The position numbers and the translations under genes were made by a program. DNA of 64,000 nucleotides from Amphibalanus amphitrite (lineage: Eukaryota; Arthropoda; Thecostraca; Balanomorpha; Balanidae): the NCBI RefSeq assembly GCF_019059575.1, contig NW_024881703.1:668501-732500 (forward strand). Reading direction: 5' to 3'. Of this stretch, positions 10,293-20,635 are shown one piece after another; position 1 is the stretch's first letter; the number at the start of each line of letters is the position of its first letter. The notes below the pieces were generated by a model. The model was not told where the DNA came from and did no database searches. It saw nothing but the letters and a program-made list of their open reading frames with translations.

Positions 10293-10789
10293 GTAAATAG
10301 TAAATTGATGTGAAAATGATCAATAACATGCCAAAAATTGTATTGGTTCTTTAGTTTACCAAAGAGTGACTTCCTCTTCAAAAAGTGGAGAAGAGTGACA
10401 AAGTGACTTCCCAAGCGCTACAAGCGACGAGGATCATCTGCAGAACCAGCCTACAATGGAACCACCAGAAGAGCCGTCCGCCGTATCAACGCGACCTACG
10501 GAGAGGACAAATACAGGAGCAGCAGCCGCACCACGCGCCCAAGCGACTACTCGGAGGGCCAGGGACAGCCGGTCCGATGGCCAGTCTCACTTGCTCAGTG
10601 AGACCCACCGCCGGAGTCGGTTCACGGACGGTATGAGCCTACTACTCCAGGTATGGCATTTGTGCTTTTGGTTCTTGAAGTTGGTAGCTTGCGAATGGCC
10701 ACTGTTGGCTGTAAATGAGCTGTTGCGTAGCTCGTGGCACGTCCATCATAGCTATGACACGATCTCACATGACAACTGTAAAACAGACC

Positions 10790-11331
10790 TGTTGAAGACG
10801 CGGCTGTCAACGCCTCGGGACAAGGGAACCCAACGTATTGTAAACCTTTCTGATTGTGATCTGGATCATACTACGCTGGAACTGTTGGGGAAAGGTCCCA
10901 ATTTCGCCTTAGGTCGCACTGTTGACGCCGCCACCTTACAAATGGTAGAAATTGGGGTACAAAGAGCAATTTATGGACTGAAATGGGTAGAGCACATTAA
11001 CGACAAGAGGACAGAAGCTAGACGCCCTGATAGCCAGACCGCTGATCCACTGAATGCCTCTGTGACGGATGGGACAGATAGTCAGGAAGTGGGGGGACCT
11101 CCTCTCTCTAAGCCTCGATTCCCAGACTTATACGCCTGTCAACCCCCGTCTGTGAAAAGCTCATCTATCTAACTTTTCAGGAAGCTTAAGTTCAGAATAT
11201 TATCAGCATTTCGGTCACAGAAAAACACACAGAACACTGATGCAAAGAAATATGCTCCCGTCATAAAGGATATTGTTAGCAACGATGATCTCATAGTAAA
11301 GCAGTCTGACAAGTGTAAAAGCTTAGTTGTC
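10790..11331 (+). pseudogene. PLE N-terminal coding segment, frame-broken
   Basis: Translation includes RIVNLSDCDLDHTTLELLGKG, then PNFALG, a block seen ahead of the RT domain in many PLE proteins. A stop ends this frame at about 11170. The next part (FRKLKFRIL, SDKCKSLVVM) lies in another frame and leads into the RT frame at 11332. A start codon for the whole protein is not clear. The open frame beginning at 10456 is mostly unrelated upstream sequence. Confidence 0.6.
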
Positions 11332-13017
11332 ATGTCCAAATCAGATTACGTCTCCAAAGCGTCGGATTTGCTAAGTAGCTACCAAAAAGTGGCCACGAAT
11401 CCCACCCCAGACTTAGAGAAAAGGACTCGAGACCTCACCGCGAAAGTGCTGCGTGGGAAATTACCTGACAGGACCATCGACCAATTAGTACCCAAATGGA
11501 CGAGAACGGCTGAGTTTTATGGCTTACCGAAAACCCACAAGCCAGGAAACCCTCTCAGACCCATTGTATCAGCTTGCGGGAACCCCTTAGACAAACTGTC
11601 TTGGTTCCTACAGCAAATCCTAACACAGCTCCTTCAGTTTGTACCAACGTATATTGAAAACACACAGCACTATCTTGGTAAACTCAAGCATTCCTTTCCA
11701 GGTATCTTGCCTAAGGGAGCCATTGTGTTTTCCCTTGACGTGGTGAACCTGTATGGGAGTATCCCCATACAAGAGGCGATTAGCGCAACGATCGGCTTAA
11801 TCAAAGAAAACATTTCCAAAATCAACACGTATGGCCTTTCACTAGACGAAATAGAGAAACTTCTTACACATGTGCTGACAAACAACTTCATTCGTTTTGG
11901 GACTGATTTTTACAAACAAACGGAGGGCATAGCAATGGGGAACAGGCTTGCGCCACCGTTAGCTATAGTTTTCATGCACAACCTAGAATCTAGCTTTGTA
12001 AAGAAAGTACTTGTTAGGCCGAGCATCTTACTAAGATATATTGACGATTACTTCGGAGTATGGGTACATGGCATCGAAACTTTACTTGAGTTTTATGAGA
12101 ATATCAACAGCTTTCATCCAAAAATCAAGTTCACCTTAGAGCACACGTACCACACAGGCAACATCTCATTTCTTGACACTATGGTTACGGTTCATCCCAA
12201 CGGCACTTACACAACAGAGCTGTTCATCAAACCCATGACTGCCCCTATCATTTTAAATTATGAATCGGCTCATCCCATGAAAACTAAGCTAGGTGTCCTC
12301 ACTTCCCAAACGAAACGAGCGGTCCAGGTATCCTCTTCCCCATCTGCTGTGCAACGCAGCCTGGACAAAATCAAGCACCTCTTCCTAGAAAACGGATATC
12401 CTGAGCACATCATTGACCGAACTTTTAAAAACAACAAAAAACGAAAGGCACAACATGATAGGAAAAACGCTCAATCAGGGCAGATGACTTATATGAGGCT
12501 CCCTTACGTCAATGAAACAGTGTGTCATCGAGTCAATGGCATTATCAGGGCATCTAAGCTTAACCTTAGGGTGGCTTGGCAGAGTGGACCCACGGTGAAA
12601 AGCAAACTGGTCAGATCTGCCCTTCAGCCTCCGCTTTGCCGCGGCAAAACCCGGTGTCACACGTGCCCGAACGGTCTTCAGGGGAAATGCCACATAAAAA
12701 ATGTCGTATATAAAATTACTTGTAAAACATGTCAGGACAAACCTTATATTTACATCGGAGAAACGTCGCGACCGGTTCGTGAGAGATTTAACGAGCACCT
12801 TTCTGACGCCAGACTAAGAAGACTAGGTACCGGACTTGGTGAGCATGCCTTAGATAGACACCCGACACTTAGTCACAAGGAAATGAACAACAACTTTCAT
12901 ATAGATATTTTGAGCAGAAACCGTGACGTGGCTGACAATAAAATTGATGAATCTATGAAAATCCGTGATATCAACCCAAACTTAAATACCTTCACACAGT
13001 CCTGGCCAATCGTTTAG
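11332..13017 (+). CDS. PLE reverse transcriptase / GIY-YIG endonuclease
   Basis: A 561-codon frame. The RT part shows FYGLPKTHKPGNPLRPIVSA (about residues 62-81), motif A SLDVVNLYGSIP (about 135) and motif C RYIDDYFGVW (about 235), with both aspartates present. A cysteine-rich linker (CRGKTRCHTC, CHIKNVVYKITCKTC) leads to the GIY-YIG nuclease YIYIGETSRPVRERFNEH (about 470-487). In this family the nuclease nicks the target and the RT copies RNA there. The frame is open to a stop after QSWPIV. The true protein starts upstream, where a frame break occurs, so the copy is probably inactive or recently broken. ATG at 11332 is simply the first in the open part. Confidence 0.9.
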   Translation: MSKSDYVSKASDLLSSYQKVATNPTPDLEKRTRDLTAKVLRGKLPDRTIDQLVPKWTRTAEFYGLPKTHKPGNPLRPIVSACGNPLDKLSWFLQQILTQLLQFVPTYIENTQHYLGKLKHSFPGILPKGAIVFSLDVVNLYGSIPIQEAISATIGLIKENISKINTYGLSLDEIEKLLTHVLTNNFIRFGTDFYKQTEGIAMGNRLAPPLAIVFMHNLESSFVKKVLVRPSILLRYIDDYFGVWVHGIETLLEFYENINSFHPKIKFTLEHTYHTGNISFLDTMVTVHPNGTYTTELFIKPMTAPIILNYESAHPMKTKLGVLTSQTKRAVQVSSSPSAVQRSLDKIKHLFLENGYPEHIIDRTFKNNKKRKAQHDRKNAQSGQMTYMRLPYVNETVCHRVNGIIRASKLNLRVAWQSGPTVKSKLVRSALQPPLCRGKTRCHTCPNGLQGKCHIKNVVYKITCKTCQDKPYIYIGETSRPVRERFNEHLSDARLRRLGTGLGEHALDRHPTLSHKEMNNNFHIDILSRNRDVADNKIDESMKIRDINPNLNTFTQSWPIV

Positions 13018-13278
13018 GTTGTTGTGACTTTTGGTAGGTTACGAACCAGAAAGTAGTATTCATTTTTTTGTTACTTGCATGGTGTGATATCTGTTTGTAT
13101 GAGCGCTTGATTATATAGAACTTGTGACATGTGACGTTGTAAGCATATTGAAATAGCATTTTGTGATCTGGATCTCGACATCTACCTACATATACAAACG
13201 GAGGAATGTTTTCCATCATTGTAGCGTGCGAATATGTTTTTGTATGTTGTGAAGTGTGTAAAGGAATTTCAAAAACTC

Positions 13279-13314
13279 AGACCTGATGATGACAGTGTTG
13301 TCGAAAGCTTGTCT
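13279..13314 (+). ncRNA. Hammerhead-ribozyme-like motif in the PLE
   Basis: Order of parts: stem I AGAC (13279-13282), core CTGATGA (13283-13289), one extra T, stem II GACA/TGTC with a GTGT loop (13291-13302), GAAA (13303-13306), a short self-complementary AGCT as stem III, then GTCT closing stem I (13311-13314). Hammerhead ribozymes with very short stem III are known in PLEs and are thought to act as dimers. The extra base between the core and stem II departs from the textbook core, so activity is uncertain. Confidence 0.55.
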
Positions 13315-13439
13315 CTTTTGTTTCTCTTTGGTAAACTAAAGAACCAATACAATTTTTGGCATGTTATTGATCATTTTCACATCAATTTTGACTATAATGT
13401 CTTCACTCATGCCAACCATCCAAACGAGTAAATAGTAAA

Positions 13440-13602
13440 AACAAGATCGGTCCCAAAGTACTCCCTTGGATTACGCCATGTGTCACCGCCACTGGCGTTG
13501 TACACCCCGCCACACGCTGCGTTCGGCCTTCGAGCCAACCGCGGAACCAATGGTCATCTACACCATACCATCCGAGCTTTTCCAGGAGCCGGCAATGCTG
13601 CA
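13440..13602 (-). pseudogene. Fragment of a LINE RT gene (piece 2)
   Basis: Minus-strand codons read VQHCRLLEKLGWYGVDDHWF, then GVIQGSTLGPILFLLFT, i.e. the stretch between RT motifs A and B. Piece 1 (about 20096-20140) ends with KAFDS, which joins directly to VQHC when element X1 is removed. Piece 3 continues after the PLE. Together they show one LINE RT gene cut by two later insertions. Confidence 0.8.
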
Positions 13603-14529
13603 CGCTGGGGCATTCCACGATAGATCGACCAAAGCCGTACACCCTCATATTTTATTTTTTGCTTAAAATTGGTCTAATGGGTTGTGATGGGCGGGGAAGC
13701 CAGCTGTGGCAAGGATTTTTTTCTCCGAACAACGGTTTCCGAGATATAGCCTCAGGCAATTCCTGGATGTCACGCTGCAACCCTATGTTTGGCGGCTTAT
13801 AACTCAGAAACTATTGGTTTTCTATGGTAAAAACTTTATATGGTTCAACTCGCAATCAACCAACAAACGTTTTGGCTATCTTGGATTTTCGATTTTTGAA
13901 AATTTTGATCACGTGACATCTTGACCTTTTTTTCGAAGAGTGACCTTGATATTTTCCCAACTGAAAGTCGCAATTATGTCTGATGACGATTTAAGCCTTA
14001 TCAATTGTCATTCATATGCGCAAATAAAAAAGTGGCTATCGCCCTGCGTTGACCTCAGGTCAGGTCATTTTTTATGACCTGTCCATTATTACGAGCGGGA
14101 GCGACGCGAGATCTCGAGAATAAAGCAAGATAGCGACAAGCGGTAAACGGTACAGGATTCACACGGATAAGGTCTACAATTTTTACGGAGGTCATTTTCA
14201 GGTCAGGTGAAAGATGACGTCACAGGGGAAAAAAGGAAGTCAAAATAGTTTTGGCTGTACCTTTTGATCTAATAAAGAAAGAGACGTGGAGCAGGCACCA
14301 TTGTGTTTGCTTTCGCCTAGCGCAAATTCGTTTTGAATTTCAATACCGATGACCTAAGATCTGAGGCCAGTTTTACCAACAGAAAAATAGCAGCCCGGCG
14401 CAATTTTTCTAAAAACCCGCCGACGAGTTTCACCAACCAGGCGAAAAAATATCCGCCGGCGTGAAAAAATATCAGCCAGAAAAATAGCCAACGAGTTTCA
14501 CCAACGGCAAATGCGGCATTAATGGAGTG

Positions 14530-15975
14530 TTTATCTGCGCCATTATATGTAGAAAAACAGTCCCAAAAAATAGACGGGCGACCCCGTCTATTTTTTTTAT
14601 GTCGTGTTGGAATAATTGGCCTCATTTGTTACTAATTATCGTGATTTGCGCTTCTCAGTTGATATAATAATTTAGTACCATTCATGGCCAATTTGTAAAG
14701 CATCTGGGCTTCAAGATTAGAAGAGGAATACTGATGATATTGCCTAAAGAAAGAGCCTTTGTCACCAGGCAGGATCAAAAGGAACCAACAAGACGGGTGT
14801 TTGGTGTTGTGGTGTTACCTAGTTTTTTTCGTTTTATATTATCTTTTTGCTACCAGCACCCAACAGCAAGATGATAGCGCATTAACTAGTGGTCAGCTTA
14901 CAAGTTCATTGCTCGCACGGAAGTGGAAAATAATGATGGAAGGTCATTTTCGAAAATCGAAGGTGCTTGAAGAAATGCTGGAAGGAGAGGCAGAGAGGGT
15001 AGGCTTATTGGACGCAAGATTTTAAATAAATATGTCACTGTTTTCACATATTCAGCTACATTTGACATTGCAAGGTGCCAGCTACTGATACCACCACTAC
15101 TTTTGGGTGGAACTTACTTGAGTTGTGCGGAATAGGGAAGGTGCATTGACATTGCTAAGACCAAAATGGCAAGATTTTCAAGATATAATAATTCAAGATA
15201 GTAATTCAAGATAATTCAACTCAAGATAGAATAAATTTAAAAAAGAAATTGAATAGCATGAAAGAAATGTATAAAGGCTTGTTTTTAAGCAAAACGTGCA
15301 AAGTTTGCATGGTTGCGAACCCGAACCCTTGCTGAATGCTGTCATAAGATTGTGCCACTGAACTCAGCAAATCATGCTGCCAATATTGAAGGAAAAGAAA
15401 ATAATAGTAATGATGTAAAATGTAAATGAATCCATAACTGATGTGTGTGCAGTGTGCACTGTGCTGATATTGAATGCATGTGTATCTTGCATGCATGAGT
15501 CATGCAGGGATCATATTAAAACTGGCTGTAAGTATTGTGAGTTAGTTTTGCTAAATTGTGGAGGCACCAGGCAAATTGCGGTCTAAATGTTATTTGTTCA
15601 CCTCAGCGCTGAAATTTCTGCACACAGAGTTTTCAGATCATGCGCCGAAATGTTCATGCAGCCCGTCCCTTACGCTGGTCATGTTGACAGTGACAAGGAT
15701 TTTTTCTCAGTCTCATGTTGAAATACAGTAATAATTCACTTAGCTTGATTTTAGCTTATGTTTTTCATGCCAGTTCCTAGAATATATAAGGCAGCCAATA
15801 TTTTCTGTCATGTGAGAAATAAAATGACAATATGCACAATTGCGGGCTGTGGCATGTTGTGATGTTTTTCCTTGTTTATTGCTGAGGGTTTTCCAGTCTC
15901 TGCTGCAAAAAACGGTGGTGAATCCACCGTCGTCCGACGGTTTCGATGACGCCTATCATCGGCGAGTGTTGCTGT
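14530..15975. other. Unassigned part of segment S, left of the helicase pseudogene
   Basis: AT-rich sequence without a recognised gene. A frame of 88 codons at 14759-15025 includes a hydrophobic stretch (VLWCYLVFFVLYYLFA) but has no known motif, no neighbours and no support, so I do not call it a gene. Codon-rich GC sequence starts only near 15970. Confidence 0.45.
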
Positions 15976-17473
15976 GATGGCCGACCTGACTGAGCGCACA
16001 GCGGCAGCCGCCGTCGCCAATAACGACCTCCGAGTCGGACGGAGACGCCGCCGCGGACGACTTCACCGTGCTGGACGAGGTGGAGCGCTCGAGCCGACAG
16101 GCCGTGCACCGCGTGCGCTGCCCGACTGGCTGGCGCACTCGCAGCCGATTGGCGACCGGCGGCCGGCGCCGGCCAATCTGCCGGCGCTCTGCCCCGAGCT
16201 GCGCGCCCGGCTGGCCGCCGAGGGCATCGAACAGGTGTTCCTGGTGCAGGTGACGGTGCTGCCCGAGTTGCTGGCGGCCGCAGAGTCGCCGCTGCCACCG
16301 GCCGACCTCTGCGTCTCGGCGCCGGCCGGCCGCGGTTAAGACGCTGCCGTTCGTGCTGCCGCTGGTGCAGGCGCGGCGCCGCGCTGCGCCGGCCGCCGGG
16401 TGCGCGCGCTAGCTGTGCTACCCACACAGGCGCTGCCCGCTCAGGTGCCCGCCGTGTTCCGCCAGTACGACGCCGACACGCCGCTCTGCGTCCGGCTGCT
16501 GGGTGGAGACGCAGTGGCACGAGGGGGGGGGGGGGCACCAACTGGTGGCGGTGGGGCCGCGCGGCCCGGTCTCCCTGGCTGATCGTGGTGAGCACTCCTG
16601 GCTGGCTGATGGATCACATAACCAGCGCCGAGGGCTTCTCGCTAGCGCACCTGCGCTACCTGGTGATCGACGAAGCCGACCGGGTGATCGAGATGGCCGA
16701 GACGGGCTGGCTGAAAGCGGTGGAGCGGGTGGCGGCAGCCACGGCCCGCCGCCCTGCATCGCCGGCCGGCTGACGGCCGCCGCCGTCTGCGCGCCTCACC
16801 TGCCGCTGCAGAAGCTGCCGTTCTTGGCTACCCTGTCACAGAACCCGGAGGCCGGAGAAGCTGGAGCGAATGTCGCTGTTCCAGCCGCGACTGCTGGTGG
16901 CCGGCACGGCCGGCCGCCGTCGCACTGCCCGGTCATTTCGTCGGCAGGTTCACCACGCCGGCCGAGCTGAGCGAGTCGTTCAACGTGGTGGCGCCGCAGC
17001 CGCTGAAGCCGCTGCTGATGCACAATTTGCTCCGACAGCCCGACTGGCGGCGCTCGCTCGTGTTGGTCAACTGGAACGAGGCGGCGCACCAGCTGGAGCT
17101 ACCGCTGTCGGTGCTGGGCGCGCGCGAGGCCGAGTTCCCTGGGGCAGTGCCGGCGGGCCAGCGCGGCGGCGGCGCGCGCCAGCTGAGATGCTGGTGTGCT
17201 CGAGGCTATGGCGCGCGGTATTGACGTGGACGCCGTGGACGCGGTCGTGTCGTACGACATCCCGGCGCTGTTGAAGGCACACTGCGTGCGTCGGACGGCG
17301 CGCGTTAGCCGGGCCGGCCAGGCGGTCACGCTAATGTTTGAGCGGCAGCGCAGCCATTTCTAGCGGCTGATGGCGCAGGCGGGCAAGGTGGACGGCCGGG
17401 TGCGGGAGACGCCGGTGCCGCTGTACGAGCTGCGCCAGTACGAGGCGACCTACGTCAGTGGATTTCCACGCTA
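15976..17473 (+). pseudogene. DDX51: DDX51-like DEAD-box RNA helicase, intronless pseudogene
   Basis: GC-rich sequence whose three plus frames in turn give pieces of a DDX51/Dbp6-type helicase, a nucleolar enzyme of large-subunit ribosome assembly. Visible pieces include [11 protein letters not shown] (Walker A region, GSGKT lost), [19 protein letters not shown], the DEAD-box version [12 protein letters not shown], the LATLSQNPE block (the helper SAT-like motif), MSLFQPRLLVA, and near 17200 ARGIDVDAVDAVVSYDIP followed by an RRTARVSRAGQ-like end. Order matches the family. Several frameshifts, a lost P-loop and an in-frame stop near 17360 show it is dead. No intron-like gap is seen over 1.5 kb, suggesting a processed copy. 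It lies inside segment S. Confidence 0.8.
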
Positions 17474-18824
17474 GCTTCTAGTTGATCGCTTTTTTCACCT
17501 TTTTTACGCTCATCGCTCATGATTTATTTACATTTTAGAAATATTACAATGAATAGGTGTTTACCTTGTCATCAGCCCAGAAAAGTTAAAGTAAGTAAGA
17601 CGTTTTTAGTTGCATAATGTATATTTGTTCATGAACACGGATTTAACGTGTCCTAACTCCCAAATACTTCGATATTAGACCCGAGTTTTGCAAACCAGTC
17701 GAAAGGCTTAGAACGATCATTTGGTTGGGGCGTAGCCAGACGGCTCGACTGGGCGTGGAAGCCGGCGAAAAGGTGGTCACCACGCGATCATCATGTAAAG
17801 CTGTCTCCGTCGGACGATTGTGTCCGTGCGCAACGAATGATCTCGGCACACGTGGACGAGTTCGGCAGGACTCTCCACTGAGCGGTACTGGGCGCAGTCG
17901 AACGACGGTCGACGAAGCTAGCGCAGGTATTGTTACGAGCCGGACCAGTGTAGCGGGGCCGGAGCTTATATTGTTTGCTGTGTGGCGTTCCTTCGTCTTG
18001 ATCGGGCCCGGCAAACGGGGCCTGCATATCGGCTGAAACCACCTAGCCGAGCAGCATGACCTCCACCTCACCGAGGTGGGGCGAACGACCGTCCTTAGCC
18101 CTGCAATGACCGCGGTGCAGTTAATCTGGGTAGGTATCTTTCTGAGGTAAGACACTCGCCTTGGCACAAGGCTTTATATAGGCCTTGGCGAATCCTTAGC
18201 CCTCTTGGTCCTAGAAGAAGTGTAATGCAGTGCGCGCGAAGCCGCCTCGCAACACCGCAGTTCACTCGCTCGGCAGCGGAACTGTCCGTCCAGCTTCAGG
18301 TGGCGCCTCTGGGAACAATGTTTGCCGCTTCTTCCCCACTCTTTTGACATCTAGGAAAGAGGTGCGACTCCCGGATCCGTCGGGAGCGGGTCCAATCTAT
18401 TATAGTCCCCACTCCCCACCTCATAAAAGGTGGGAGTGGGGGTCCATACATTGCGTGCACGTTCGACACGATTATTTTCTACAAGGTCCGACTAAAAGCA
18501 GACAAAAAGGTTAATTGCAAGTTGAAGGTATTGTAAAAATGAAATATAATAGGCTTACAGGAAAAAAGATCCACTTAAGCGCACGCTTCCTATCGTCACC
18601 GTCATAAATGACGTAGGTTTACAATTTGGTGGTCTTGTATTGGCAAGTTTATTATGGTCTATTTTGTGGTTACAACTCTTAAAAATATATGTAATGTTTC
18701 CCAGTAATGATATTTCTAAATGTTTGTGGTATTTGCATTAAAAAAACACGCTTAAATTTAATTGAAACATGTTTTAAATAATTAATCAATCTCCTTAACC
18801 ATTATCGATATTAAAATATCAGCT
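17474..18824. other. Unassigned part of segment S, right of the helicase pseudogene
   Basis: No gene was recognised. The strongest local structure is a hairpin at 18405-18443, where GTCCCCACTCCCCACCT faces AGGTGGGAGTGGGG across a CATAAA loop. A smaller one (CTCCCGGATCCGTCGGGAG) lies just before it. Frames on both strands overlap with no motif. From about 18520 the sequence becomes AT-rich up to the right subterminal repeat of S. Confidence 0.45.
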
Positions 18825-20095
18825 GACTGCCGGCGACAAATAGTTCCGGCCGATGTCGGCTGGAATTTTTTTGTTGGTGAAACTCGTGGCTGTGTGGCGG
18901 CTAATTTTCGGCTGGATATTTTATTTCGGCGGCCGGCTGGTATTTTTTGGTAAAACTGGCCTCAGGTCAATTTCTTGACCACCCCATTATAAGTCAATTG
19001 GGGAAAAATCAGCTCCCTTGTTTTTACACTAAAACGCGTCGGAATTGCCTAATATACCATGAGTGACTTCATATACGACTAACTTTGACTACCTTGAGAC
19101 CTTTTTTGCTCTTGGTCAACTGTGACGTTGCTCTTGGGTCATGTGACGTCATTAAAGGTCACCAAATGTTTTTTTGCTAATAACTCCTTACATGTTTGAG
19201 ATACAGCCGCGCGGATAGGCTCGTTGTGTTCAGCTCGTCAAGGCCCATCGAATGAGATATATGATGACCTTAATGTCACGTGACTTAAGGTCAACTTTTG
19301 ACCTTGACCTTTCGAGGTCAACATACACATGTTTCGATGCGGATCGACGAGAGGATCACGATGGTGCTATTAGTTTGTTCCTAGCTGGGATACTTTGAAA
19401 GTTATTCGAGAAAAACTTCATATATATGTAGTGCCGCCATTTAGACTTTCTTTTTACCCCTGTGACGTCATCTTTGACCTGACCTGAAAATGACCTGAGT
19501 AAAAATTGTAGACCTTATCCATGTGTACTTTGTGCCGTTTACCACTTGTCGCTATCTTGCTTTATTCTCGAGATCTCGCTGTCGCTCCCGCTCGTAATAA
19601 TGGGAAGGTCATAAAAATGACCTGACCTGAGGTCAACGCAGGCCGAAAGCCACTTTTTTATTATCGCATATGAATGACAATTGATAAGGCTTTAATCGTC
19701 ATCAGACAAAATTGCGACTTTCAGTTGGGATAATATCAAGGTCACTCTTCGAAAAAAAGGTCAAGATGTCACGTGATCAAAATTTTCAAAAATCGAAAAT
19801 CCGAGATAGCCAAAACGTTTGTTGGTTGATTGTGAGTTGAACCATATAAAGTTTTTACCTTAGAAAACCAATAGTTTCTGAGTTATAAGCCGCCAAACAT
19901 AGGGTTGCAGTGTGACCTCCAGGAACTGCCCGAGGCTAACTATATCTCGGAAACCGTTGTTCGAAGAAAAAAATCCTTGCCACAGCTGGGTTCCCCGCCC
20001 ATCATAACCCATTAGACCAATTTTAAGCAAAAAATCAAATATGAGGGTGTAAATTTTATTTATTTTTGGTCGATCTATCGTGGAATGCCCCCGCT

Positions 20096-20140
20096 GTCAA
20101 ACGCTTTGCACGTGGCTTACTTTGAGATCACTACACATGT
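20096..20140 (-). pseudogene. Fragment of a LINE RT gene (piece 1)
   Basis: Minus-strand codons TCKAFDS match RT motif A of LINEs (usually SKAFDS). The next codons, VQHC, lie 6.5 kb away at about 13600, on the other side of X1. The piece is short because the sequence beyond 20140 changes to AGGTCA-rich repeat DNA. Confidence 0.65.
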
Positions 20141-20334
20141 GACGGTTTTTGCCTTTGACCTTGACCTCTGACCTTGAAAAATTGACCTGAGGTCAAAAAT
20201 TTTAGGTGCTTTGGAATCATCTCGTAAGGACCCTTCGTTTGGTATCGCTTTTGTTTCCGTAGCTCCCATATTTACGAAATTAGACAGGGGGGGGGGGCAA
20301 AAAACGCCCCTCCCGGGCTGCGGTGGTTGGGATG

Positions 20335-20595
20335 AGAGATGTCAATCGGATACCAACTTTTTGGTATACCGATACTAAACCGATACCAACTCGGTATTTG
20401 GTATTTCAATCCTAATGTGTTTGGTATTTTGTTGGTATCATGAACCCTCGCTAATGTTTAAGAGGCTAAGAAATCGTAAGAAAGTTGGTATTTTCCTCAT
20501 GTTCCCAAGCTGGTTTGGTTTCGGTATTTCTCCACGGTTTTGGTTGGTATTTGGTTAGGTATCGGTGTTCCGACTTTCCGTAATTGACATCACTA
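20335..20595. mobile_element. hAT-type MITE T (8-bp target duplication GTTGGGAT)
   Basis: GTTGGGAT occurs at 20327-20334 and 20596-20603. The tips GAGAGATGTCAAT and ATTGACATCACTA are imperfect inverted repeats. The 261-bp inside is made of GGTATCGGTA-like repeats in both orientations. An 8-bp duplication with short inverted tips is the usual hAT pattern. There is no coding. Confidence 0.8.
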
Positions 20596-20635
20596 GTTGG
20601 GATTACCCCCCCCCCCCCTCCCGGGTCCGGGTGGG

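Larger units (their letters stand above)
10305..13427 (+). mobile_element. Penelope-like element (PLE)
   Basis: A 3.1-kb retroelement coding for RT plus GIY-YIG endonuclease, the mark of Penelope-like elements. It is flanked by a 12-bp duplication GTAAATAGTAAA (10293-10304 and 13428-13439). About 63 bp at the left end (to about 10365) are repeated inverted near the right end (about 13323-13386), consistent with the terminal repeats of PLEs in inverted arrangement. A hammerhead-like motif lies at 13279-13314, just before the right repeat. The target was an RT gene fragment, whose reading frame rejoins across the duplication. One frame break separates the N-terminal segment from the main frame. 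Confidence 0.9.
14363..18963. mobile_element. Inverted-repeat segment S carrying a helicase pseudogene
   Basis: The ends GAGGCCAGTTTTACC and GGTAAAACTGGCCTC are exact inverts. For about 150 bp inside each end there are matching blocks such as CGAGTTTCACCAAC and GTTGGTGAAACTCG. On the left this subterminal block occurs twice. It interrupts the A-like sequence of X1: the flanks GACCTAAG and AGGTCAATTTC match neighbouring parts of family A. I could not read a clean target duplication (AGATCT versus AGGTCA at best). It looks like a non-autonomous DNA transposon that captured a host gene copy. The superfamily is not assigned. Confidence 0.65.
13607..20091. mobile_element. Inverted-repeat DNA element X1 (4-bp target duplication)
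   Basis: Tips are GGGGCATTCCACGATAGAT (13607) and ATCTATCGTGGAATGCCCC (to 20091), flanked by CGCT on both sides. Behind the tips, about 13635-14240 and 19440-20060 are long inverted copies of one another, so the element can fold back on itself. These arms are related to family A (AGGTCA clusters, GATGACGTCACAGGGG, CTCGAGATCTCG). The middle holds element S with the DDX51 pseudogene. No transposase was seen. X2 (50261-59054) has the same tips and also a 4-bp duplication. The host sequence is a LINE RT gene whose codons rejoin across the duplication. Confidence 0.8.

Noticed and set aside
14759..15025. 88-codon frame with a hydrophobic stretch
   Set aside because: A single unsupported frame in an unassigned region, without known motif or a conserved copy.
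15876..16595. 239-codon minus-strand frame, Arg/Ala/Pro-rich
   Set aside because: It is antisense to the DDX51 pseudogene. Composition reflects GC-rich codons; no domain.
20281..20320. G12/C-rich palindrome as an end of a TTAA element
   Set aside because: It looks like a subterminal palindrome, but no TTAA with CCC/GGG tip stands in the right position, so I could not define an element.
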